Source of the DNA: Solea solea | Taxonomy: Eukaryota; Chordata; Actinopteri; Pleuronectiformes; Soleidae | DNA: 64,000 nucleotides | Direction: 5' to 3' | NCBI RefSeq assembly: GCF_958295425.1 | Contig: NC_081141.1 | Coordinates: forward strand, 23,504,365-23,568,364 | Shown: piece by piece, positions 12,813-24,485 of the stretch | Position numbering within the stretch: the first letter of the stretch is position 1 | How the letters are laid out: the number at the start of each line of letters is the position of its first letter | The notes under the pieces: model-generated | Told to the model about the DNA's origin: nothing | The model's database searches: none | The model's input: the letters and a program-made list of their open reading frames with translations, nothing else | Position numbers and translations under genes: made by a program

Positions 12813-12985
12813 AAACTCCCACACTCACAGCTACGGTCAGTTTCGAGTGTCCAGTTAACGTCTGCAGGGACTGTGGGAGCAAACTCCACACAGAAAGGCC
12901 CTCGGACAAACCAGGATTTAAATCAGGATTCAAACCATTAACTTTTTTTGCTGTGAGGCAACAGTTCTAGCCAACTCCTCCACCA
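12813..12985 (-). repeat. tRNA-headed SINE fragment
   Basis: This is the reverse complement of the same family. AACTCCACACAGAAAGGCC, GGATTCAAACCATTAAC and GCTGTGAGGCAACAGTTCTA mark the end of the tail and the head read backwards. Confidence 0.6.
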
Positions 12986-14289
12986 TGTGACCCCTTGACC
13001 ATAAGAGTGGAGTCAAAAAAACAAAGAAATTGACCGCTGTATTTAAGAGTTAGTGATAACACTTGCGTGACATTATGTGGAGTAAGCTATTTCTTTGACT
13101 TGTGATAAAATAATTGACACCACAGGGGGTTTTAGAGGGTCAAGAGGTTTGTCTTATTATTCATCAGAATTCACTGCATGACAGTGAGCGCGCTGGCAGT
13201 TTAACTCTGATTGACTGTTTGTTGTTGGATATGTGTTTGCTTCCTCGCTGAGGAGCTGAAAAACAAAGTGAAACTTTGGAGAGAAAAGAAATAACTGGAA
13301 TCATCTCAACAGGGGAAAAAAAACACTTGTCACACTTCCTACACAGCTTCAAACTTTTTTTTATTTTCTGTCTCTGTACGACTCTGTCTGCGTTTGTGGC
13401 CGTGCACCTGTGTTCACTGGTGTGTGTGTGCACTTGTGTTTGTGTTCACCCCGCTCTTCTCCTACCTCTGTTTTCCGCTTAAAATGACATACTCTATTAT
13501 CTGGTCTCTCCAGCCAGCAAGCCCATTTGGAAATGAGATTTAAAACTGCAATAAATTTAGAATTATATGGGGAGGGAAGGGGAAAAGGGAGTGATTTTTA
13601 AAATTGTTTTGTCAGGGGTTGGTCCAAATCGCAACTGGGCGTTTTGGAATAGCGGCAGCTCGAAAAGACGTAATGGCAGTGACTAACTGCCCGCCAGTGT
13701 TTTTGTGGATCTCGGCCCCCTCGCTGAAAGCTGTATTTTCTACACAGTTTGAAATCCTTTTTCCCAGGATAATTATCCATTGTAGATGCCCATCCTTAGA
13801 TAATGACTGCCTCGCTGAGCGAGGAAATTAACAGGGACCCTGTGTGCAGCAGGCACAATGGAGGCACTGCCCCCTGTATCAGCATTCAGCTAATTTGAAC
13901 CGTGGCGAGAAACGGTGAAGCTGTTGTTAATACCTCTGCCCTGCTTATAAGGACTAACATCATTTCATTTCATGTATGATATCATCTCAAAAGGAAGAGA
14001 AAAAGAGGGAAAAGAATGCATGAGACTTGGGTGCACACAGTGAATGGCAACAGTGCCCCCTTGTGAAGCTGACTGGCAACTCCTCTGCATTCATCAACAC
14101 CACAGCTGAAGATTTGGTGTATTTTTTATTTTTTATTATAATATAATGAAGCTGGTTTGTGCAAGTTCACCCTCAAACTGTCAACACACCTAAATTGCTT
14201 ATTGCTTATTTAAAGGCAGCGGCTCATCAACAGTGCGTGACACAGAATAAAAGATGAGGGGGGGGGGGAATAAGAATGGATGGACGAGG

Positions 14290-14600
14290 TACAGTCACAA
14301 CGTGGTATTATGTCGACTGCAGTGGGATTATTCTGAGTGCATTAAATCAAAACGGCCTCTGTTTTAATTAGCGTAGCAGGTATTGACATGTTTGCTCAGT
14401 TTGCTGTGCCAATGTTCGCTGGGGCTTAATTATATGATAGTGAAGGCCATTTTTTACAGGAGATTGGCCTATTTGCAGGGCCGTAACTGCTGGCTTTACA
14501 CACCATTATTTTCATAATTCAACCGAGACATTCGCTGAGAGCTGGCATCAGATCAAAAATCCATCTGTGGGTTGGCTGTTATTTCAATTTACATTGATTA
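14290..14600. promoter_or_regulatory. Candidate conserved noncoding element
   Basis: A repeat-free stretch with homeodomain-type words (TTTTAATTAGCG, GCTTAATTATATGAT) and E-box/bHLH-like words, and no credible exon. This is by-eye inference only. Confidence 0.25.
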
Positions 14601-15029
14601 CGTTTTCAATCTTTATCATGACATTAATATTAAACCGACATGTGGTAAATATGCTCGGTGGAAACTGAGTTCAGTGGGAGGAGAAATTCAGTGTTTTCTA
14701 TATGTGTAATATATGTAAACCAACGAACAGTAGCATTTAAAATAGTTGGAAAAACTGGGACTTCAGTAACTGTAACTGCAGATACACACGCACTTTTGCG
14801 CCAGATTTGTCAAATTCTGTGATCATTGGTGAAAGTTGGTCTTATATACTGAGTTTAACTCACACAACATGCGTTTGTAATAACGTTTTAAGCATGTCTT
14901 GAATAAACCTGCTGATCACAGCAGACATTTGTCGACTAATTTGGGTTCCACTGTGTTGTGGAGTGTTTTTCTCCCCTAAAAAATTCGTTATTTAAATAAG
15001 AAATGAATAAATAATTGTACTGTACGGTC

Positions 15030-15510
15030 ATGACAGCATTGCTCAAACAACGACATTTACACTGTACACAAAAGACAAAGACAGAAGGAGCCTTTTGTGC
15101 TTACTTTGCGTTGAATTTGTCCGTCATTCTACGGGACAGGAGAGCTTCCGATGACGGACAGAACAGAGCAATACCACTGAAAATCGTGGGGGCAGTAAAG
15201 AGTCAACAGTCATGAAAACGATGAAGAAGAGTCTACATCCATCTGTATGATGTCAATGGGACGACATTTTGTGGTCTTACATTTCAGTCCGTTTCGGATC
15301 GAGCGCAACAATAAAATAACCTCTCCAACGGTCGCGGTGGTGTTTGGTGATGCTGCAGCTTGGTCCTCAGCACTGCCCTCTCTCGAGGAAGTATGGCGTA
15401 AACACCAATACTAACGCAAAAGACGCATAAGGTCGTGACAGAGATAACATTTGGGATGGACAGACCTAAAACAGATGAAATATAAAGTATAAGTAGGCCT
15501 TAGACATTTG
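15030..15510. repeat. Diverged copy 1 of the same DNA transposon-like repeat
   Basis: It has the same orientation and shared blocks as the copy at 17325-17885, including GGGGGCAGTAAAGAGTCAAC and GTCCTCAGCACTGCCCTCTC, and ends AAGTATAAGTAGGCCTT. The 5' inverted repeat is not recognisable. Confidence 0.5.
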
Positions 15511-17324
15511 CACAGAACTGCAACTGTCAGCAACAGGTGGAGATTGATAGTTAAAGTGTGTAGAAAGAGTGTAAGACATTAAATATGTTAAATCTCCTTT
15601 GATTAAGTGTATTTGTCTGCGTGAGAGAGAAATTGGGTTTGCTAACCTTTGCTTAAGCTCAATTGCTTCCTCTGGCTTCAGATTCCTCTGCCGCTGTCTT
15701 CATTTGTCAAAGACGTCTCCAGTGCGGTTGCTCATTTTTCTTCTCCTTTTTTGAAAAGGGGCATAGTGAGGCCCTTTAGGTGGTGTAACGTTGGGCATTT
15801 GGGACTCTAAGCTGCTGCTCACTGTGTTTGATTAAATCCGCTGGTAGCCCGAGTGTCCAAAGTGCTACCAGCTGTGTTACTTAGTGGGTGGCGGTGAGTG
15901 GATCAACACAGCAAAACCAACCGAAACCACAACATAAACACAGGTTACAGCTGTAAATCAAAAATTTAAATTGTAAAAACTAACTGCTCCATTCTCACAC
16001 TTGGGTCCACTCATATCTGCTGTTGCATATTTGCCAGAGATTCACAGACGTCATGTGCAGCTATAGGCTCCTATTGGACGACACCAGCTGTTAATTAACG
16101 GGAGCATTATTTACAAAATTAACAACACGGTATAATGAGGAAGACGAGGAAAGTGGCAGTTACAACGTGTTAACCTCTCAGGAAAATGTTGACTGAAAGT
16201 ATAAATCAAATGGGAAGCAGAAGCTCCTTTTTCACCATAAACTTCAATAGCGTCCTCAGGAGAACCTGTGCTTCTACGCTCCCTGGACCAAAAACAGAGA
16301 TAACACCATCACCAGCTAAAGAGGATCGTGTGCAGATCTGAAAGGTAAAATGAGGCTAAAACTGCGGCTCATAAGATTAACTGAGTTCTACCTTTAACTC
16401 CTCATGTCTGCACCCTTCACTGGGGGTCAAGTCGTCCATTGATCAGCAGATCTGCTCATGTTTGACCCTTTACTTTGATCTGACGTCGGTTAATCCTCCA
16501 TCATCTGTAAAGACAATGTGCCCAACACCTTTAAACATGGACAGTATGTTGATGAATGAAAGACTCGTCAGAGTTATGGAGGAACATTAAATCAATACTG
16601 ATAACCCCCCCCCCCGTGTGTGTGTGTGTGTGTGTGAGTGTTTTAGTGACAGCATCAGTAGCTGGCTGCCTGACGTGCACTATACTCACAACTTGTGGCT
16701 CTCATCAGGTGTGCGGGGCAGACGAGACAACTTTATTGTCCTCATCTAACCTGACAGGCTGTTACTGTGCGCTCTGACCGCTTGGTGCCAGGCTTATTTA
16801 TATGCTGCTGGTGAGAGAGATTTTGGGAAGAGCAAATTGCCTTTGCACAGAGAGACAGACATCACTGCTTTGAAGTGTGAGCATCTGTGCGCCGGCGTGC
16901 GTGCGCGTGCGTGTGTGTGTGTGTGTGTGTGTGTGCGGGCATAACCTCCCTTCATCTCTTGCAACAGTCAGGACAAGTTGTACATATTTATGCCAGGAGA
17001 GGAATTAATATCTGTGTGTGGATGTTATTTATTGACGACAGGTTTATGTTGTTGGGTGTCAGGCTGTGAGCGCCGGAGATTGATCAAGTTCAGAGGGAAG
17101 TCATCTTCAAACAGGTCAACGAGCAGCTGAACGTCTCTCCCGCTCACTTTGGTTCACAGCGGCTCTCGGCGCGAGTTGTAGCCGACACTGGGCAGGAAAA
17201 TATGGCACGTTCCATTTGTAGTGGGAACTCTGAATTTCTGAGGTTTCCAGACTTGTGCACCAAATACCATGTAGAGGATGTTATCGCCTGGTAATGTTAG
17301 CTGTTGTATAGCCATTGTTATGGC
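15511..17324. other. Intergenic between two copies of one transposon-like repeat
   Basis: Unique sequence with a C/GT microsatellite at 16605 and a GC-GT run at 16895-16935. No gene is seen. Confidence 0.55.
16605..16636. repeat. C run joined to GT microsatellite
   Basis: Eleven C residues are followed directly by about ten GT units. Another GT run lies at 16911-16935 after GC-rich GTGCGCGTGC. Confidence 0.9.
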
Positions 17325-17885
17325 TAAAGGCCAATTTATACTCCTCACAAAAGATGAGACCGTACTTCGTGTTCACTTCGTCCATCATGGTGCACATCGC
17401 ACGAACGCCTACGATGGAGGAAATCTAGCAATGCCACAGGAAACTGTGGGGGCAGTGTAGTGTCAATAGTCCAGTGAGTCATGAAAACAACAAAGAAGCG
17501 TCTGTACGGGCATTTGAAACTGGCTGTCACAGCTTATTGGGTTATCCCTACAGCCTGAAAACAGAGAGTGACTGCCAGGCATTCAGCTTTACCCACAATG
17601 GGCCAGTGTTTGATTATCTGGCTAAAGCAAGTTTGTCAAAAATGAAAAATATTGCATTTATTATCTCCCTCTACGACAAAACCAATCGCGAAATCCACTT
17701 GCGTTTTTAGTCTCTGTCAGATCAAGAGATCACAATCCAATAAGCTCTTCAGTGGCCGCCATGTTTGTCGATGCTCTGCACCTTGGTGCTCAGCACTGCC
17801 CTCTAGAGGAAGTATTGCGTAATGTTCATACCTGTGGAACGGACGGATGCAAAATGGACAAAAATTGAGTATAAATGGGCGTTAA
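17325..17885. mobile_element. Non-autonomous DNA transposon-like repeat, copy 2
   Basis: The 5' end TAAAGGCCAATTTATACTC and the 3' end GAGTATAAATGGGCGTTAA form an imperfect inverted repeat. The interior shares blocks with 15030-15510: GGGGGCAGT, AGTCATGAAAAC followed by GAAGAAG or AAAGAAG, and CTCAGCACTGCCCTCT. There is no coding frame. Confidence 0.6.
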
Positions 17886-19834
17886 CACTGACTTTCGTTT
17901 GTGGCCATGTTTTTTCCTCGGATATTCCCGGAGATGATGTCACTCCCAGCTTCAACTTCCGAGTTCCGATGTAAATGGAATGCATTAGACGATCAGATAA
18001 GACTGTTTATAAGAAATGAACTCCTGTTTCAAAGCCTCAAGATTTTGTGACATGACTGCCACCATGATAGTTGTTTCTACCAGAACTTCACAGATGTCAG
18101 CACCATATGTGCTGTGCTTCACTGTCTATTTTAAAATAAATGCCAGTATGAACACAAACATCTTAATGGGTCTTCTATTAATTCCGTTTATTCAATTAGC
18201 ACTGTTTTAACATGTCCTCTTTTATTCCGCTGCTACTTACAAGTACTTGCAATATTTTTCTGCTGCTGTCAAAGAGAATTTCATTGTACAGAAATGTTCA
18301 CACTTTTCGGTCAAGAGGCAGCAGGGCAGTGATGTCACCCACAAGAACCCGAACTTCCATTCCGAAGCCTCTAGATTGGCAATTTGAGCTTGAAGTTGAT
18401 GTTTTGCAACCATAAATTCACAGATGTTCCCCACAACAAGGCACCGACTGTCCACGACGCCAGCTGTCAGTCACACAGAGTCCACTCACATGTGCCGTGC
18501 TTTATTGTATATTTTCCTCCAAATGGGCTCATAATTTAAAAAGATTTGACATCATGTGCTCTTGACGAGGAGCTGTGTGTTTCCAAACACGATAAATCAA
18601 GTGAGAAGTAGAAGCGGATTTTCGCCGTAGACTTCAAACTGAGTACATTTTGGAAACCAGCCTCGTCATCACCCTGGTGGCAGAGTGCCACTTCCATTCT
18701 ACTTAGGCTTCACTTTGAAAACTGTAAGACTATATCTGTTTTAATATACAGGTGAGGAGGTTCTGCACAACCCGTGCTGTAACAGCAGTGTCACACCAGG
18801 TCCCTGTGGACTCGCTGACTCTCTGACTCGTGTCCTTTGTTGCAGCAGCAGAGGATGAAGCAGCCATACATCACAGACCAGCTGTGTCCTCTGAGGTGGC
18901 GACAGACAAAGCCAACAGAATCAATAAAGCCTGAGCTCAAGCCCCACTTCAGCACACTCAGACCTCACATTGGCCTCTTTATCTTTCTTTTTCTCGCACA
19001 AATTCCATCCCTTCTCCCCCCCCCCCACACACTCTACTTACATTTCATGTCCATTTTTTCCTCTCCACCTCTGTCTTTTCCAGGGTGACATCATTTATCT
19101 GTGTCTGACTACAACTTCTGTCAATATTATCTCAATCTGCCCTTCTGCTCGGCCCTGGGTGAACATGCTGATTCACAGTGAAGCTGTCAGCCTTGACAAG
19201 TGGAGGTGAGAGGGAGGGATAAAAAACACGAGCCCAAGGCTGGAGGATTACTGAAGGCCGTTCAGCTTGTTAGTGCAAAAGCACCTGCAACAGACAAATG
19301 CAAACTTCTTCTTCTTTCTTTCTCTTTTTTCTTCTAAGGGGCTGAGTGATAGAAGCTGTGGAGGGGCTGAATGGTCCCCATACAGACAATTTAAATGATG
19401 GAGGACCTTGTGTAGTATTCACAAACTATTTCAGACAGCAATGAAAAAGCTATTAGAGACATAGAGGAAGCACTGGGGAGTAGTTTGCAGTAATTAAACC
19501 GGAGCATCAATGTCACTGCTACCTGTTTATGACTCAAAAGAGTAGCATTTTCCTGTGGTGAAGATGTTTGGCTTTCATTTATTACCGTTGATTCCCATTA
19601 TGAAGTCCTCCTGCCGCTGGAGCGTGGATTTTATTCTGGGAAATGGTAATTTCAATCTCCCCTGGAAATATTTAGCCATAAAAATGATGATAGTTATTTG
19701 GGAAGTTGGGAAGTATTGATGAACGCGTGAAATTTGAAACGCTTTGTGTGTATTCTGCTTCGTGTCTGAAATGAAACCTGGGCATGTGACGTCACTTTGT
19801 TCACACAGTTCCAACAATCACTTGAAAGCATATA

Positions 19835-19882
19835 GACATTTATTCTCTGGTTATTTCAGACATTTATTCTCCGGTTATTTCA
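19835..19882. repeat. 24 bp tandem duplication
   Basis: Two 24 bp units beginning GACATTTATTCT differ at one position (CTGG or CCGG). Confidence 0.85.
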
Positions 19883-21802
19883 GTTGGTATGGAGTGAAAA
19901 AAAACAACCTGCGAAACATGTCAAATTTGAGTCCAATGTTTCAAGCCAGCAGAGCATTTTATTTTAAATAAGATGACATAAAAAAAGCATTTGAATGTTT
20001 ACAGCTGCTTACAAATTAAAATGATGTCTGTAAAGACACACAGCCACTGTTGCTGGTTGTTCGGTGTGTGATACAGTTAAGACCTGAAAGAGTCGCTTTA
20101 ATCTCCAGTGTAATACGGATTCATATTCTTGTTTCGGCTGCCCACGTCCACCGCTGTGCCAAAAAAGCATATGTGCAAACATAGAACAGGCTTACATAAG
20201 AAACTGGATTTTACAGATCAGCTCAGCGTGTGCGTGTGTGTGTGTGTGTGCTTGTATTTATATCTTCGTGAGCTCCAAAAACCATGGACATTTCGTCTGG
20301 GTCCGATAACGTTAAAGGGCTTTTAAAGTGTTAAAACCTGGTTTGAGTTTGCAATATGAGCTTGTGTTCAATTATAATGTGAAGTTCATTCAAAGTGAAT
20401 AACTTATAATTTAACACTGGTTAGAATCTTTCACAACATTTTTTCCTTTTTCATGGTTTGGAAACTAAGGCATAAATAAATATCCTGATCCAAGGGGTAC
20501 GAACACTGGCTAAAAAAATTTAATAAGTAAAGGCACTGTATGTGATTAATTATATTTTATACTGTCGTACAAGCATTTGTTAACTTTTGTTGTATTTGTT
20601 TATGCATACTTTCCCAGCAAAAACAGTTAATACAGTGAGTAAATCCAGTCAGTAAGTTTGTGCCATTAATCCCAATTGTTTTAGTTTTCAATGCTCCAAA
20701 ACTCTACATTGTTATGGATGTGAACTTCTTTTCAATTCACAATTGCCCGTGAATGTCACAGGATGCGTTGAGCTCTAAAAACCAAAACAAAGTGCTGCAT
20801 CAACCAGGCAGAATTCTGATATTCAGCTGTGATGCAACAGTGGCGAGTACAGTTAGCATGTACTGCTTACTAATCCCCTGAAGCACACATGTCGTCATCG
20901 TCTGAAAACCTTAACAAAGTGAACTCTTGCTTTGTCTGACTCTTTTTCTCGTTTTTTTGGCTTCTTCTGAAAGTATCTGCTTTGGTTTTGTTGGCTCTGC
21001 CACGGACGCTCTCCTTGTTTACATGCTGCGTGCCATAAAGCGCCGCACGTCCACACTTGGAACCAGTGACCCGTGTCGGATCAGAGGCTGAATAAACAAA
21101 GGAAATAGGAAAAATATTGACGTTGTGGAAACGACAGACAGAGCGATCGTTCATCATATTAACAAGTAAAATAATCATGATGGATTTTTGTAAAGGTAAA
21201 AATGCCCTGTGTTACTTTAATGTCTGTTGATACACTCTGATTATTATTTATTTCTTTTATTTATTCAGTCTGAAGATTCTGTTTCTGTTTACTTTCCATT
21301 AAACTTTTACCAACGTGTTCCAACTATTTATAAGTAAGAAGAAGCAGCCTAATTATATTTTTTCCCTTGCAAATCAATATGTATCATTGAGATGGTGCTC
21401 TTTATAACAAGGAAATATCATCACCAATAGAAGACTTATACTGTATATATATATATATATATATATCTGTATCTATATATATGTCAGGGGCTATAGTCTC
21501 TGTCCTCTGATAATAATATTGAAGGAAGTCCCTGGTTTGCTGAAAATGTCACGGTAGAAAATGCTACCCAAGTCTTAATATATGAATTTGTAAAAGTAAA
21601 AATTCAAGTCTGGGTTCTATAATGTTTTTTCAGCCATGTATTAAATATTTGATGAAGCTGACAATTATAACGGGTGGTTTAGCCAACGATCTAATGTGTT
21701 ATTACATCATTAACGACGATGTTTAGTGTTAACAACCTAATTATAAACCATTAATAAATACTTTAGAGGTCTGGGGTGGGCTTATTTTAAAGTGGTACCG
21801 CT

Positions 21803-21830
21803 TGTGTGTGTGTGTGTGTGTGTGTGTGTG
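21803..21830. repeat. TG microsatellite
   Basis: A 28 bp TG run followed by a short direct repeat, GGACACAGCCTT twice (21831-21854). Other nearby simple repeats are a TG run at 20227-20250 and an AT run at 21444-21466. Confidence 0.9.
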
Positions 21831-22352
21831 GACACAGCCTTGGACACAGCCTTGATCCACCCAGCATTGACTAAGGGTCAGTTCCTTGGTCCAGCTGCAG
21901 GGTCAACAACATTATGCAGAGGTATTGATCCACCACCAACCCCCCTTTGCATTTGTTAATGTGATCGTGTATCCGGGTAAGGGTCTTTGTCTGTGAGTCT
22001 CCTTGCCAAATGTGTGTGTGTGTGTGGGGGGGTGAGCAAGCGGACGGGGCCGGGCCCAGAAAAGAGAGGCACGTTCTGGAAGAAGAAGTTTGACATACAA
22101 TCTAATCAATGGCTGCGGCCTGACAGACAGACAGTCCCGAGCTGCTCCTTCACTACGTACAGAAAACACATGAGTAATGATGTCACTTCACTTTGGCCAA
22201 AAACACTGGCTCATCATTAGAGAGCTGCTCAAAGACTTATGTGAGAATAATTCCCACGACAAGAACAAGCACCAAGGATGACTGAGAACACGGAAAATCG
22301 ATATTCAATATTTCACCACTGCTAACTTATCCCTGCTCCATCACATTCATGT

Positions 22353-22355
<3 letters not shown>

Positions 22356-22391
<36 letters not shown>
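22356..22391. repeat. CA microsatellite
   Basis: A 36 bp CA run adjoining repeat copy B of the GGTTA-rich family. Confidence 0.9.
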
Positions 22392-22392
<1 letters not shown>

Positions 22393-22645
22393 CCATCTCC
22401 TAACCCTCAAACGGTCCTTTAAAGATGTGAGGACCAGCGAAAAAGGCCTCACAAAGATAGGTCTGAACCACTATTTGACCTCACAGCCGACTGCAGATGT
22501 GCCCACACACACAAACATGAACCTAATGTTTGCACCTTTCATAGTGAGGACCCTCATAGACATAATGCATTCCCTAACCCCTTAACCTAACCTTAAAACC
22601 AAGTATTAACCCTCAGAAAGCCCTCACTCACACTTCAAGATTCTT
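22390..22645 (-). repeat. GGTTA-rich interspersed repeat, copy B
   Basis: The shared motif CCTTTAAAGATGTGAGGACC is followed by TAACCCCTTAACCTAACC and TTAACCCTCAGAAAGCCC. It follows a CA microsatellite directly. Confidence 0.6.
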
Positions 22646-22669
22646 GTTTGACACTTAAGAAGGTTCTCC

Positions 22670-23280
22670 ATAAAGTATGTTGTTTTTTAAACATTTTGGG
22701 GATTTTTTTTGTAATAAAAAGATTGCGTTTTGGGATTTTTGTGGCATTAAAAACTGTTTCATAAAACATATTTTGTGTAGTTTGAGAAGCCTTTTGTGTC
22801 ATAAAACTAATTTTTACATTTCAACATTTTGTGACATTTTTGGCAATGAAAAAGTGTTTTTCTTGTATCCCTGGCAATGTGTTGTTGTTTTTTTTAAGTA
22901 CTTTTTGTAATGAAAAGATTGTGTTTTGTGTGGTAGTGTAGTTTTTGTATCCTTTTTTTAAATGTAACATTTCGTCACATTTTTTTTGCTGATTATTTTA
23001 TTGTATCCTTGGCAAAATGCTTTTTCATGTTAAAACATATTTTTTTATTTCTTAGGAGGGTGAATGAGTATTTTTTTGTGATATAAATAGTATTTTTGGT
23101 AACATTTCAACATTTTGTAATAATTCTGGTAATTTGGTATCATTTGTAAGATGTTTTTATTCCATCATAACATTTTGTAACATTTCTTGGTAAAATAAGT
23201 CATTTTTTGTGACATAACTAACATTTCGGTGAAAAACCCTTTTAGAAAATGTGCAGAAATATGGAAAAATGTCTCAAAAT
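22670..23280. repeat. Degenerate AT-rich tandem repeat
   Basis: Words such as TTTTGTAATAAAAAGATTG (22709) and TTTTGTAATGAAAAGATTG (22905), CAACATTTTGTGACATTTTT (22822) and TAACATTTCGTCACATTTTT (22966) recur at intervals of roughly 140-200 bp. The tandem structure is old and irregular. Confidence 0.5.
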
Positions 23281-24319
23281 GTTCTTAATCACCCCATTTA
23301 TATTGTGAGTCCCGACTATTGAATTACCTGTGTAACCATAGTTACACAGAGACCCAAACAGAGTGAGCGTAAAGGTTACTTCCCTCACTGTGTTACTGAC
23401 TGCTGATTATATATTATTACCCAGACTGTAGGGTGATATCAAAAAAGACAAATTGGCACAGCAGACAAAAGTCTGCAACACTCTTCATCAAACACACCCA
23501 GACAGCGAAGAGAGGGAGGAAACACACTTTCAAGTTTATTTGATCACATTACGTGTGACAGAGACAGGAGGTTGTGACAGTTCAGCACTTTCTAAGTGTT
23601 TTCGGGGCAAAGGATTAAGAGTTAGAAGGCAAGGTGGGGACTGTGAACGTGGGAAGAGAAGGCGGAAGATAACAAGAACAGCAGTAAAGTAAAACATGCT
23701 GAAAGATGCACAGAAAAACAGCTAAACAGGGAGATGAGAGGGTGTACTTGCAAGTCAGAAATGCTCTTTTCTGCCAAGATCAAGATTACACTGTGTGGGT
23801 TTTAAAAACCACACAAATGCTATTTATTCACCTCATCTGGTGCATCAGTAAACCAGAACACAGCATCCAGTATCTGCCCCTGGTTTTCGCTTGGTGTGAG
23901 AGAGAAGATGGAGTCAGTCGGAGCAGAGCATGATGGGTAACAGCATGGATGGAGACAAGCAGCCACTTACCGGGACTTATGCCTGGACTGTCAATATCAG
24001 ACTACACGATATTTCGTCATATGTCAAAACAAACAAGAGGACGAGGAAGAGAGTTTGGAATGTCCGTCCATCAGAGAAAACTTGAGGTTGAGAAGATATC
24101 TGTACAGCTGTTCGCCATGTTTATGTCTCTATGTCAGAGCACTCTGTTATCCTATTACTCAACATCCAGGCACACGTTATATGGAGGCATTTCTCCTTGG
24201 ACATACTGTATGTAGAAGGTGCGCGACCTTGAATTCCTTGAGCCCATGTTTAGGACAAAGTGAAAAGAATGTATTTACTGAAGAATTGATGTTTACGGTA
24301 ATTATTTTTGATATCAAGA

Positions 24320-24485
24320 TGGGCAGCACATAGCCAAGGCTCGTTTACCAAGGTTTGCCGATTTGAGTACCTGCCAGGTGAAGGGCTTGGGTTCCCCTGA
24401 GCAAAGAACCCAATCCCCATTGCTCAATGTTAATTGGATACTCTACATTGACCCCAGCCACATCCAGTGTACTAGAGAGGGAGTA
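24320..24485 (+). repeat. SINE-like fish repeat
   Basis: GGGTTCCCCTGAGCAAAGAACCCAATCCCC-like sequence (from 24390), then ATTGCTCAATG and CCCCAGCCACATCC, is typical of a fish repeat whose consensus carries a CTTGAGCAAGGCACTTAACC block. It is highly diverged. Confidence 0.45.

Larger units (their letters stand above)
8869..15029. other. Intergenic, mostly unique sequence
   Basis: It holds a dispersed repeat (9590-10060), a SINE fragment (12813-12985), GA and TG microsatellites, and two unique-looking stretches (13590-13900, 14290-14600). No exon is recognisable. Confidence 0.55.
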
